Of a stretch of DNA of 33,430 nucleotides, positions 14,082-21,447 are shown piece after piece. The number at the start of each line of letters is the position of its first letter. Within the stretch, counting starts at the first letter, position 1. This DNA comes from Flavobacteriales bacterium. GTDB taxonomy: Bacteria; Bacteroidota; Bacteroidia; Flavobacteriales_F; PHOS-HE28. The notes beneath the pieces were generated by a model, which worked only from the letters and a program-made list of their open reading frames with translations, did not search any database and had not been told where the DNA came from. The stretch is taken from positions 1-33,430 of the forward strand of contig JAGPDT010000032.1 of NCBI GenBank assembly GCA_018057455.1. Direction: 5' to 3'. The position numbers were made by a program, and so were the translations under genes.

Positions 14082-14539
14082 GGGAGCCGGAACACCTCAA
14101 GCCGGCCGTGCACGCCGCTTGCCTGCGGCTGTTGAACGAACGGATCCGCGCTGCCCAAGCAGGATTGGAACAAGCACGTGAATCCGGAACGGCGGATACC
14201 AAAAGCAGCGCCGGTGACAAGCATGAAACAGCGCGCGCCATGGCGCAGATCGAACTGGAAAAGCAAGGATCGGTCCTTCGGAACTTGCAGGAAATGGATG
14301 CTGTGTTGCTGAAGATCGACCCGGGCAAACCCGTAACACGCATCGCGCCGGGTGCCTTGTTGGTCACGGACCAGGGCTTGTACTACGTGGCTACTGCCCT
14401 GGGCAGCATGGAGATCGATGGGCACACGGTGCACGTCATCTCCGTGCAAGCGCCCCTGCTGGCGGCCTTTGCCGGTCTATCAGCCGGGGATACGGCCACC
14501 TTCCGGGCCAAGACCTACAAGCTGCTTCAGATCTGTTGA
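14078..14539 (+). CDS. GreA/GreB-like protein (coiled coil plus C-terminal domain)
   Basis: 153 residues. The N-terminal half is a helical hairpin (LLNERIRAAQAGLEQARESG, then SSAGDKHETARAMAQIELEK and LRNLQEMDAVLLKI), the layout of the coiled coil that enters the RNA polymerase secondary channel in Gre factors. The C-terminal half (GALLVTDQGLYYVATALGSM, then ISVQAPLLAAFAGLSAGDT) resembles the FKBP-like GreA C-terminal domain. Homologues in Flavobacteria are often mislabelled '3-oxoacyl-ACP synthase'; nothing here supports that. Start and preceding stop overlap (ATGA), so it is coupled to the retropepsin-like gene. It may modulate transcription; the acidic tip residues (SAGDKHE) fit this only in part. 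Confidence 0.82.
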   Translation: MREPEHLKPAVHAACLRLLNERIRAAQAGLEQARESGTADTKSSAGDKHETARAMAQIELEKQGSVLRNLQEMDAVLLKIDPGKPVTRIAPGALLVTDQGLYYVATALGSMEIDGHTVHVISVQAPLLAAFAGLSAGDTATFRAKTYKLLQIC

Positions 14540-14555
14540 AGAACCGAAACCGGCA

Positions 14556-15212
14556 TCAGCCCATCAGGAATTTGTTCAGCGGCACCATGGCGGCATAGTG
14601 CTCCATTAGAACGTCCGGGAGCTTGGGGCTGGTGACCATGGAGGCGGGCAGCTCAGCCCCGTAGTAGAACTGCTTGTTGAACAATAGCGGTTCTCTTTCG
14701 GAGGCCTCCTGGAATTCCGGCGGAAGGCGTTTGTTACGTTCACCTTGCACCCGTCCGAAGAATTTCACGAATTCCTTGTCCGCACAAAGCTTCTTGAATT
14801 TGGAAGTGTCCGCAGCGATGCGTGTGCGCAGCCGGTGCAGTTCCTCCTTCTCCGGCATGTACGCACCGCCATAGAAGGCCACGTGCTCCGGACCCAGTTC
14901 AAAGTAGATCCCCGCTCCCGACAATGCCTTCCGGCCTTCCGCGGACACCAGGGCCGAGCGGTTCAGCTTGTAGGGCGCTTTCTCCTTGCTGAAGCGCACA
15001 TCGCGGTTGATGCGGAAGATGGCGTCCTTCGGTTCGATGCGCACTTGGGGATCCAGCTTGGCCACGCGCTTGATCACCTCGGCCACGAACAGCTCGAAAG
15101 GCTTCTTCACGGAAACCTCGTAACGTTGGCGGTTGGCATCGAACCACTCCTTGTTGTTGTTGGCCGCCAGGTCTTTGAAGAAGCGGTTGAAATCGGGGGT
15201 GAACCACGCCAT
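14556..15212 (-). CDS. DUF2461 family protein (TIGR02453)
   Basis: 218 residues. MAWFTPDFNRFFKDLAANNN, then KEWFDANRQRYEVSVKKPFE, RINRDVRFSKEKAPYK, GIYFELGPEHVAFYGGAYMP and FFGRVQGERNKRLPPEF match the DUF2461 pattern (the N-terminal LaaNNnKeWFdanr segment is the clearest). The function is unknown; the family is widespread and soluble. The ATG at 15212 was chosen at the conserved start; the frame continues upstream through the divergent Ogt gene and is not coding there. Confidence 0.9.
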   Translation of the reverse strand: MAWFTPDFNRFFKDLAANNNKEWFDANRQRYEVSVKKPFELFVAEVIKRVAKLDPQVRIEPKDAIFRINRDVRFSKEKAPYKLNRSALVSAEGRKALSGAGIYFELGPEHVAFYGGAYMPEKEELHRLRTRIAADTSKFKKLCADKEFVKFFGRVQGERNKRLPPEFQEASEREPLLFNKQFYYGAELPASMVTSPKLPDVLMEHYAAMVPLNKFLMG

Positions 15213-15219
15213 GGATCCG

Positions 15220-15228
15220 TAGTTTCGC
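15220..15228 (+). promoter_or_regulatory. Promoter of ogt
   Basis: TAGTTTCGC fits TAnnTTTG and ends 17 bp before the ATG at 15246. A weaker minus-strand element, TATCTTGTG at 15228-15236, may serve the divergent DUF2461 gene. Confidence 0.5.
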
Positions 15229-15245
15229 ACAAGATAGCCCTGCCG

Positions 15246-15749
15246 ATGGCACACCCAGGAAAAGCCCGGGAACCGGAACTGTTCGGCCCGCAATACGTGG
15301 CCTCCATTGAAACGCCCATCGGCAAACTGTGGGTGGAGTCGGACGGGGTGCGGATCACGCGGGCCAGCTTTGCCAATCCCGGTCGCGGAAGACAGGGCAA
15401 AACACCCAAAATACTCAAGGAGGCCGCCACCCAACTGGGCGCCTATTTCGCCGGCCGGCGGAAGAAATTCGACCTGCCCCTTTACCATGTGGGTTCGCCA
15501 TACCGCAGGAAGGTGTGGAACGCCCTGTCCCAAGTTCCATACGGCCACCTTGCCACCTATGCGCACCTGGCCGAACGTGCCGGTGGTGCAGCTTCATCGG
15601 TAGGCGCCACCTGCGCCATCAATCCATTGCTGATCCTGGTGCCTTGCCACCGGGCTGTGGGTTCCGATGGTTTGTTGACCGGCTACGGGGGAGGCTTGTG
15701 GCGAAAGAAGTGGCTGCTTCAACTTGAAGGTGCCATGGAGAGGGAGTAA
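15246..15749 (+). CDS. ogt: Methylated-DNA--protein-cysteine methyltransferase
   Basis: 167 residues. The active-site motif PCHR with acceptor Cys134 lies in LILVPCHRAVGSDGLLTGY, preceded by the helix-turn-helix region KVWNALSQVPYGHLATYAHL and ATCAINP. The N-terminal part (ASIETPIGKLWVESDGVRIT) is the small ribonuclease-H-like domain. The enzyme repairs O6-alkylguanine in DNA by transferring the alkyl group to Cys134 in a suicidal reaction. No AdaA domain is attached, so it is an Ogt/AGT-type stand-alone repair protein. Confidence 0.95.
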   Translation: MAHPGKAREPELFGPQYVASIETPIGKLWVESDGVRITRASFANPGRGRQGKTPKILKEAATQLGAYFAGRRKKFDLPLYHVGSPYRRKVWNALSQVPYGHLATYAHLAERAGGAASSVGATCAINPLLILVPCHRAVGSDGLLTGYGGGLWRKKWLLQLEGAMERE

Positions 15750-15769
15750 GTCCGGCCAGACCGGAACTT
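15748..15769 (+). terminator. Possible terminator after ogt
   Basis: AAGTCCGG (15748-15755) can pair with CCGGAACTT (15761-15769) with one bulge. It starts in the stop codon, and the tail TGATTG is poor in T. Confidence 0.3.
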
Positions 15770-15812
15770 TGATTGAAACCAAGGTGAGCGTTTTTTATAC
15801 GTAGGAATGAAC

Positions 15813-15820
15813 TATACTTG
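15813..15820 (+). promoter_or_regulatory. Promoter of the toxin-antitoxin pair
   Basis: TATACTTG lies 19 bp before the antitoxin ATG, in an AT-rich patch that also has TTATAC (15795-15800). The repeated TATAC may be part of an operator bound by the antitoxin. Confidence 0.45.
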
Positions 15821-15839
15821 TGGTGTAATCTGAACGAAG

Positions 15840-16091
15840 ATGGACGCCAAGATCACCCTGAGCTTTGACGCAAGCGTCATAGACAAGGCCAAGCAGTTTG
15901 CGGAAGCGAACAACATCAGCCTTTCGCGCCTCACGGAATTCCTGCTCAGCAAGGTGGGCAACGCCACTTATCGGAGCCTTGATGAACTCCCCGTTTCCGA
16001 TTGGGTCAGTGCCGTGAGCCAAGGTGAAGTACAGTACGTCCGGAAGAACAGCAAGAGCCTGCGCAAGGACTACCTCGAAAGCCGCCGCTGA
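15840..16091 (+). CDS. Antitoxin of PIN toxin pair (DUF6364-like, ribbon-helix-helix)
   Basis: 83 residues. MDAKITLSFDASVIDKAKQF and AEANNISLSRLTEFLLSKVG have the pattern of a ribbon-helix-helix DNA-binding domain (one beta strand, two helices). The C-terminal half (LPVSDWVSAVSQGEVQYVRK, then LRKDYLESRR) would bind and block the toxin. It ends TGATG, so its stop overlaps the toxin start by one base, as expected for a coupled toxin-antitoxin operon. Autoregulation is likely. Confidence 0.82.
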   Translation: MDAKITLSFDASVIDKAKQFAEANNISLSRLTEFLLSKVGNATYRSLDELPVSDWVSAVSQGEVQYVRKNSKSLRKDYLESRR

Positions 16092-16534
16092 TGCAGCGCA
16101 TCTTTCTGGATGCAAACATCCTTGTGAGCGTGCTGTGCAATGAATATCCCCGGTTCAGTTGGTGCGCACGGGTACTCAGCCTGTGCGATGACAAGCATTT
16201 TGAGGTGTATACCTCTCCCCTATGCCTGGCCATAAGCGCTCACTTCTCCAAGAAGAAGAACGGACTTCGCCCCTGCTTGCACAAGATGGCCCTGCTGGCA
16301 AGCAAGCTGAAAATGACCACACTGGACCAGGATGTGGTGCTACAGACCGTGGCCAACAAGAAGGTGGGGGACTTCGAGGACGGCCTGGAATACTACTCGG
16401 CCAAGACGGCAGGCTGCACCTGCATCGTCACCTATGACAGAAACGACTTCCATTTCGGCGATATGGAGGTCCTGGATGCCGAGGACTTTCTGGTGAAGTA
16501 CGCCTTGCCCTTGCACCGGAAGGCCCGGAAATAG
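16091..16534 (+). CDS. PIN-domain ribonuclease toxin (VapC-like)
   Basis: 147 residues. MQRIFLDANILVSVLCNEYP has the first PIN-domain acid (Asp7). VGDFEDGLEYYSAKTAGC and CIVTYDRNDFHFGDMEVLDA hold the later acidic residues and the usual TyDrnDF strand. PIN toxins cut tRNA or rRNA using a metal held by these acids. The antitoxin gene immediately precedes it. The target RNA is unknown. The gene ends 6 bp from the convergent thioesterase gene. Confidence 0.88.
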   Translation: MQRIFLDANILVSVLCNEYPRFSWCARVLSLCDDKHFEVYTSPLCLAISAHFSKKKNGLRPCLHKMALLASKLKMTTLDQDVVLQTVANKKVGDFEDGLEYYSAKTAGCTCIVTYDRNDFHFGDMEVLDAEDFLVKYALPLHRKARK

Positions 16535-16540
16535 GCGGTC

Positions 16541-16975
16541 CTATTCAGCCTGGTCCAATTCCCACGGCTTGCCGGTGCGGAACACCGTGCCCTTGAACAG
16601 CGCAACCACCACGCCTTCCTGGTTGGCCACTGAAATGTGGTACACCGCCAGGCGGGTGCTGCGGCTCGCCTCTTCCGCCTTGGCCACCAGCACATCGCCG
16701 CTGCGGACCGGCTTGACATGCGAGATGGACGTCTCGATGGAAACGGCGTGGATGCCGTGCGAATTGGAGGCGAAGGCCAGGGCACTGTCCGCCACGCAAT
16801 AGCTGATGCCACCATGGGTGATGCGGAAGCCATTGTTCATTTCGGGCCTCACGGTCATGCGCAATCCACACGCACCCGGCGCAACCGAAAGCACTTCAAT
16901 GCCCAGCCACTGGCTGAAGGCATCCTGTTGCATCATACGGGCAACCACGCGGCGGGCCAGTTCAGTGGGATCCAT
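16541..16975 (-). CDS. Hotdog-fold acyl-CoA thioesterase (PaaI-like)
   Basis: 144 residues. The family signature is NNGFRITHGGISYCVADSAL (HGG motif), with VSIETSISHVKPVRSGDVLV and YHISVANQEGVVVALFKGTV forming the rest of the hotdog fold. PaaI-type enzymes release CoA from aryl- or acyl-CoA thioesters, often clearing stalled CoA intermediates. It is divergent from a beta-ketoadipyl-type thiolase, which suggests joint work on CoA-bound intermediates, but no other phenylacetate genes are present. The start at 16975 has TATTTTCGC 4 bp upstream. Confidence 0.9.
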   Translation of the reverse strand: MDPTELARRVVARMMQQDAFSQWLGIEVLSVAPGACGLRMTVRPEMNNGFRITHGGISYCVADSALAFASNSHGIHAVSIETSISHVKPVRSGDVLVAKAEEASRSTRLAVYHISVANQEGVVVALFKGTVFRTGKPWELDQAE

Positions 16976-16979
16976 GCCC

Positions 16980-16988
16980 GCGAAAATA
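16980..16988 (-). promoter_or_regulatory. Promoter of the thioesterase gene
   Basis: Minus-strand TATTTTCGC ends 4 bp before the start at 16975, a near-leaderless transcript. Confidence 0.5.
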
Positions 16989-17020
16989 GCCCTTGGGGTG
17001 CGCCGTTCCGGTTGAACCCC

Positions 17021-17029
17021 GACATTTGG
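17021..17029 (+). promoter_or_regulatory. Promoter of the thiolase gene
   Basis: GACATTTGG, one base off TAnnTTTG, ends 4 bp before the ATG at 17034. Confidence 0.4.
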
Positions 17030-17033
17030 CCCC

Positions 17034-18239
17034 ATGAAGGACGCATACATCATCGACGGGGTCCGTAGCGCCATCGGCACGCTCGGCGGCGGCCTTTCGG
17101 CCGTGCGCGCCGACGACCTGGCCGCCCACGTGATCGGGGCCTTGGCCAAGCGTCATCCGGGCATGGACCCCGCTTCGGTGGACGACGTGATCATGGGCTG
17201 TGCCGGCCAGGCTGGTGAAGACAACCGGAACGTGGCCCGCATGGCCGGCTTGTTGGCGGGGCTGCCGGTGAGCGTGCCGGGTGAAACCGTGAACCGGCTG
17301 TGCGCCTCGGGCATGAGCGCCGTGGTACAGGCCGGGCGTGCCGTGGCCGCGGGCCATGGCGAGGTCTTCGTTGCCGGCGGCGTGGAGCACATGACCCGCA
17401 GTCCCTGGGTGATGAGCAAGACCAGCACCCCCTACGGGCGCGATGCACAGCTCTTCGACAGCAGCTTCGGCTGGCGCTTCGTGAACCCGCGGATGCACGA
17501 GTTGTACGGCACCGATGCCATGGGCGAGACCGCAGAGAACCTGCTGGAGGCCCAGGCCATAACACGTGAAGACCAGGACCGCTTCGCGCTGTGGAGCCAA
17601 CAGAAGGCGACGGCCGCACAGCAGAGCGGGCGCCTGGCCTTGGAGATCGCCCCCATGAGCATTCCGCAACGGAAGAAGGACCCGGTTCTTTTCACACAGG
17701 ACGAATTCGTGAAACCGGGAACCTCCCTGGAGGTGTTGGCCTCCTTGCGCCCTGCCTTCCGCAAGGGCGGCAGTGTTACCGCGGGCAATTCGAGCGGGCT
17801 CAACGACGGCGCCGCAGCACTTCTGGTGGCCTCTGAAGCCGGCGCCCGGCAGCATGGCCTGGAGCCCTTGGCCCGCATGGTCAGCAGCGGAGTGGCGGGC
17901 GTTGAACCCCGCATCATGGGCATTGGTCCGGTGCAGGCCACGGCAATCGCCCTCAAGCGCGCCGGCCTCACCCTGGACCAAATGGACCTCATTGAATTGA
18001 ACGAGGCCTTTGCCGCACAGGCCTTGGCTTGCACGCGCACCTGGGGCCTTGCCGACAACGACCCGCGCCTCAATCCCAACGGAGGCGCCATTGCCTTGGG
18101 CCACCCCTTGGGCATGACCGGTGCGCGCCTGCTGCTAACCGCCGCCATGGAACTGCACCGCACCCAAAAGCGCTATGCCTTGTGCACCATGTGCATTGGC
18201 GTGGGCCAAGGCTACGCCACCATCCTTGAACGGGCCTGA
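17034..18239 (+). CDS. Thiolase (acetyl-CoA acyltransferase / 3-oxoadipyl-CoA thiolase type)
   Basis: 401 residues, full thiolase length. Nucleophile Cys90 in NRLCASGMSAV, NEAFAAQALA, general-base His357 in GAIALGHPLGMTGAR and Cys387 in CTMCIGVGQG. It cleaves beta-ketoacyl-CoA with CoA or, in reverse, condenses acyl-CoA units. The sequence style (RSAIGTLGGGLSAVRADDLA, GVEHMTRSPWVM) is closest to PcaF/PaaJ-type enzymes by eye, but a general beta-oxidation or acetoacetyl-CoA thiolase cannot be excluded. It is divergent from a PaaI-like thioesterase. Confidence 0.93.
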   Translation: MKDAYIIDGVRSAIGTLGGGLSAVRADDLAAHVIGALAKRHPGMDPASVDDVIMGCAGQAGEDNRNVARMAGLLAGLPVSVPGETVNRLCASGMSAVVQAGRAVAAGHGEVFVAGGVEHMTRSPWVMSKTSTPYGRDAQLFDSSFGWRFVNPRMHELYGTDAMGETAENLLEAQAITREDQDRFALWSQQKATAAQQSGRLALEIAPMSIPQRKKDPVLFTQDEFVKPGTSLEVLASLRPAFRKGGSVTAGNSSGLNDGAAALLVASEAGARQHGLEPLARMVSSGVAGVEPRIMGIGPVQATAIALKRAGLTLDQMDLIELNEAFAAQALACTRTWGLADNDPRLNPNGGAIALGHPLGMTGARLLLTAAMELHRTQKRYALCTMCIGVGQGYATILERA

Positions 18240-18253
18240 TCGCGCCTGTCCGT

Positions 18254-18262
18254 TACTTTCAC
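18254..18262 (+). promoter_or_regulatory. Promoter of the exported protein gene
   Basis: TACTTTCAC, 24 bp before the ATG at 18287. Confidence 0.4.
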
Positions 18263-18286
18263 CCGCTCCAACCACCTTGTTCCGCC

Positions 18287-19894
18287 ATGCCGTACCGTCC
18301 GAGCTTCCGTTCCCTTGCCGTGGCTTTTTCCACCTGTGCCTGTATGGCCGTAAGCCATGCCCAAGACGCCAAACTGCGGGTGAAAGTGAAGGCTGACCTG
18401 CTGGCCCCACCGGACCGCGAACTGGGCTTGAGCAAGGTGGTGTACGGCGATGAAGGCAGCTTCGTGGCCCTCAAGACCCTGGGCGGAAAGAGCGCGCTCG
18501 GCGGTCTTTCCACCAGCGAGCTGGGCTGGCAGTTGCATGTGATCGGTTCGGAGAAAATGGCCGAGATCAAACACGACCAGCCCAAGTTCGTCTGGGGCGT
18601 GGGCCCGGTGGCCATGGAAACCATCGAGACCTTCAACAAGCAATTCCGCATCATCCTCTCCAAGCCCGATCCGGACCATGGGCAACTGTTGCTGCTGCAA
18701 CAAGTGCTCAGCCCGCGCAGCCTAACCGGCCGTGCCGCGGCCATGGTGGCCCAAGTGCCCTACGACCTATTCGGCAAGACCAACGAATACTTCAAGCCGG
18801 GCATCACCATCGGCTTCACCACCACCGTGGCCACGGACGGCAAACACATGCTCATCGGCCTCACCCCTGCCTCCACCACGCGCTCCGCCGGTGCACCCCT
18901 TGTGGCCGTAATGGTGGACGGCGCCATGAAGCCCGTATGGATGAGGAACTTGGCGACGGAACCCGCGAATGTCCGCACCGAGGTGATCAGCACATCCGTG
19001 GACAAGAACGGTTCGGCCTGGTACCTGGTCAAAAACATCACCAACGCCGACCCCAAGACCAAAGAGGTGGTAGGCTACACCTACAGCCTGTACCGGTTGG
19101 ACAGCCTGGGGCAGCAGGCCTTCCCGCTGGACTTGGGCAAGAAGGACTTCGTGCAGGAGGCCCGGGTGGCCCAGTTGCCCAATGGCACCTGGGCTTGTGC
19201 GGGCATCTACTCCAACGGCGAGGCCAACCGCAACGAGTCCGTTGGGATCTTCCGCACGGAGCTCAACGCAACAGACGGCAAGTGGCGCATGGCCAGCCGC
19301 ACCCCGTTCAACCTGCGGGAGGTGAAGAAAGTACAGCGCCTGCAGGCCAACATGCACCTGGAACAAGCATGGCCCAAGGCGGACGGGAGCCTGTTGGTGG
19401 TGGCTGAACGGTCCGGCATGGAAACGCACCTGGTGAGCGACCTCAGCGGCAAGAAATCCGAAAAGACCGAATGGGTGAACGGCAACCTCCACGTGATGGA
19501 GCTGGACCCCGCCGGGGCCATGAAATGGTACAGCGAAGTGCCGCGGGAAATGAGCTTCACCAACGACGGACCGGGAAAGACCTTTTCCATCCTTTTCCAG
19601 GACCAGCTCTACCTGTTCTACAACGATGCGGCCAGCAACGTGGAATTGCGCAAGAAGAACGAGGCCATCGAACCCGTGGACAAGCCCAAGGAGGCGCTGA
19701 TGCTGGAATTCCGCGGCGACGGGGGCTACAAGGAGACGGTGGTGCTGCGGGAAGGCACGCGCCAGGGCTACTTCGATGCCGATGCCGTGTGGCCCTTGGG
19801 TTCCGGCCTGTACGGTCTGGAGGGCGCCCCCGATTTCCGGAAAGACCGTACCTTCCCGGTCTTGATCGAAATGGTGGACGGCGGTCGCCGTTGA
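18287..19894 (+). CDS. Large exported protein, function unknown
   Basis: 535 residues. A signal peptide ends near VSHAQ (about residue 26). The rest is soluble and beta-rich, with repeating units of the kind 'value, comparison, report' (LVAVMVDGAMKPVWMRNL, GSAWYLVKNITNADP, GTWACAGIYSNGEANRNESV, DGSLLVVAERSGMETHLV, LHVMELDPAGAMKWYSEVP, ILFQDQLYLFYNDAASNVEL). This pattern suggests a beta-propeller, but no clear repeat length or catalytic residue was found. There is no lipobox and no T9SS tail, so it is likely periplasmic. I do not recognise the family beyond similar hypotheticals in the phylum. Confidence 0.8.
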   Translation: MPYRPSFRSLAVAFSTCACMAVSHAQDAKLRVKVKADLLAPPDRELGLSKVVYGDEGSFVALKTLGGKSALGGLSTSELGWQLHVIGSEKMAEIKHDQPKFVWGVGPVAMETIETFNKQFRIILSKPDPDHGQLLLLQQVLSPRSLTGRAAAMVAQVPYDLFGKTNEYFKPGITIGFTTTVATDGKHMLIGLTPASTTRSAGAPLVAVMVDGAMKPVWMRNLATEPANVRTEVISTSVDKNGSAWYLVKNITNADPKTKEVVGYTYSLYRLDSLGQQAFPLDLGKKDFVQEARVAQLPNGTWACAGIYSNGEANRNESVGIFRTELNATDGKWRMASRTPFNLREVKKVQRLQANMHLEQAWPKADGSLLVVAERSGMETHLVSDLSGKKSEKTEWVNGNLHVMELDPAGAMKWYSEVPREMSFTNDGPGKTFSILFQDQLYLFYNDAASNVELRKKNEAIEPVDKPKEALMLEFRGDGGYKETVVLREGTRQGYFDADAVWPLGSGLYGLEGAPDFRKDRTFPVLIEMVDGGRR

Positions 19895-19898
19895 TGTG

Positions 19899-19907
19899 CA
19901 TCTTCGC
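19899..19907 (+). promoter_or_regulatory. Possible promoter of the DUF1801 gene
   Basis: CATCTTCGC, one base off the consensus, 22 bp before the ATG at 19930. The gene could instead be read through from the exported-protein gene. Confidence 0.3.
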
Positions 19908-19929
19908 CCCTTGATAACCACCCCTGACC

Positions 19930-20538
19930 ATGCTGGCTTCCGAACAGATCAACTTGTACATCGCCGGCCAACCCGAGTGGCAGCGCAAAGTGCTGGTGCG
20001 CCTGCGCCAGCTGATCCACACCACCAGTGAAAACGTGGAGGAGACCTGGCGTGCACAAAGCCCCCACTTTGATGTGGCCGACCAGCCCATGCTGAGCTTT
20101 TCCGCCTCAAAGACCTCGGTCTGCGTGCATTTCCCCAAAGGCGCCCAATTCAAGTCCACCCGGCTGCCGTACGAGACCTGCACCGAGGACAAGCAGCCCC
20201 GCTCCGTGAAATTCCGCGAAGGGGAACCCATCCATGAGGCCGCATTCTCCACGTTGGTCGCCCGTGCCGCTGCCTTGAACCAGAAAGCCGCCAAGGCCAC
20301 GGCTGAAACGCACCACAAGGACCCGCAGGCCACCGAACTGGAAACCGTATTGCGCAAAGACCCCACAGCGTGGGCCAATTGGGAAACATTCAGCACTGCC
20401 TGCCGCAAGGAATACCTCGAGTGGGTGGGGGACGGACGCAAGGAAGAAACACGCAAGCGGCGCATGGCCCAGGCCTTTGAGCTGATCCGTGAAGGCCTTA
20501 CCCGGGAAGAAGAAGAACGCCGGGTGAATCGGCCCTGA
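19930..20538 (+). CDS. DUF1801 / YdeI (OmdA)-type protein
   Basis: 202 residues. The N-terminal 115 residues (WQRKVLVRLRQLIHTTSENV, then HFDVADQPMLSFSASKTSVC and VHFPKGAQFKSTRL) match the DUF1801 (YdhG) fold. The C-terminal 70 (PTAWANWETFSTACRKEYLE, then EETRKRRMAQAFELIREGL) match the YdeI/OmpD-associated (bacteriocin-protection) helical tail. Domain functions are unknown; the tail is found in proteins linked with stress and polymyxin tolerance in other bacteria. It starts 35 bp after the exported-protein gene. Confidence 0.85.
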   Translation: MLASEQINLYIAGQPEWQRKVLVRLRQLIHTTSENVEETWRAQSPHFDVADQPMLSFSASKTSVCVHFPKGAQFKSTRLPYETCTEDKQPRSVKFREGEPIHEAAFSTLVARAAALNQKAAKATAETHHKDPQATELETVLRKDPTAWANWETFSTACRKEYLEWVGDGRKEETRKRRMAQAFELIREGLTREEEERRVNRP

Positions 20539-20675
20539 GCACACTCGGACCGCAGGGCGGCCTTGCTTGAGACACCGGATCCGGAAGGCAACGGGCGCAT
20601 GGCGCAACCGGCGGATCCCACAAGGCCCTCTTGATGCTTGTGCCGCGGGTCCATCGGGAGCACGTGCAACGCGCC

Positions 20676-20684
20676 CAACTTTGC
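20676..20684 (+). promoter_or_regulatory. Promoter of the amidoligase operon
   Basis: CAACTTTGC, a one-base variant of TAnnTTTG, ends 55 bp before the ATG of the C39-like peptidase gene (20740). No other good element is seen in 20539-20739. Confidence 0.4.
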
Positions 20685-20739
20685 AGCCCCGGACCATCCG
20701 ACCCCGCCCTTTGGGATGGCCTGCCGGCGAGCCTTGCCC

Positions 20740-21447
20740 ATGCGCAACTTCAGGATCGACGCCCAGCCCGATGACGATACCTGCGGAGCCACGGCCCTGC
20801 ATGCCGTGTACCGCCACTTCGGCATGGACCACTCCTTGCGGGACGTCGTGGACCAAGTGCACCAATTGGAAGACGGCGGCACACTGGCCGTGCTGCTGGG
20901 GATCCACGCCTTGGGGCAAGGATTGCATGCGCGGCTGTACAGCTACAACCTGCGCGTGTTCGACCCCTCCTGGGATGGCTTGCCGGCCCAGGTGCTGCGG
21001 CAAAAGCTCATCGCCCAGACCCGGATCAAGGAAGGCAAGAAGCTGCATGCTGCCTGCCTGGCCTATGCGCGCTACCTCAAGGAAGGCGGTGAGATCCGCT
21101 TCGATGACCCCGCGCCCGGGCTGCTGCGCTCCTACTTCAACCGCGGGCTGCCGGTGCTGGCCGGGCTGAGCGCCACCTACTTGTACAAAGGCAAGCGCGA
21201 GTACGCCGACGCCAAAGGCCGCAGCGTATACCACGACCTGCGGGGCAAGCCCATGGGCCATTTCGTGGTGCTCACCGGCATGGAGCACAAACGCGTCTAC
21301 GTGGCGGACCCCTACCAGGACAACCCGCTGGCCGAGGGGCGCAGCTATGAAGTGCCCGTGGGCCGCCTGATCAATAGCATCATGCTGGGCATCGTCACCT
21401 ACGATGCCAACCTGCTCATACTCTCGCCCGATCCCTTCGAGCCATGA
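20740..21447 (+). CDS. C39-like cysteine peptidase, first gene of amidoligase operon
   Basis: 235 residues with no signal peptide. The triad of a papain-like C39-type peptidase can be seen: Cys15 in DDDTCGATALHAVYRHFG, His174 in PMGHFVVLTGME and Asp190 in YVADPYQDN. C39 enzymes usually cut leader peptides after double glycine; stand-alone forms like this one lack the ABC-transporter parts. It is followed at once by an ATP-grasp ligase, a GCS2 ligase and an N-formylglutamate amidohydrolase, so it more likely processes a peptide or isopeptide product of that pathway. Start at 20740 is where the family begins; the frame is open 34 codons further up without similarity. Confidence 0.88.
   Translation: MRNFRIDAQPDDDTCGATALHAVYRHFGMDHSLRDVVDQVHQLEDGGTLAVLLGIHALGQGLHARLYSYNLRVFDPSWDGLPAQVLRQKLIAQTRIKEGKKLHAACLAYARYLKEGGEIRFDDPAPGLLRSYFNRGLPVLAGLSATYLYKGKREYADAKGRSVYHDLRGKPMGHFVVLTGMEHKRVYVADPYQDNPLAEGRSYEVPVGRLINSIMLGIVTYDANLLILSPDPFEP

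Noticed and set aside
14078-14539. '3-oxoacyl-ACP synthase' label for the GreA-like protein
   Set aside because: No Cys-His-His active site or thiolase fold; the coiled coil and the C-terminal domain fit Gre-type factors better.
16541-18239. Phenylacetate degradation cluster
   Set aside because: A PaaI-like thioesterase and a PaaJ-like thiolase are divergent neighbours, but no paaABCDE, paaG/H/Z or paaK gene is near. General acyl-CoA roles are just as likely.
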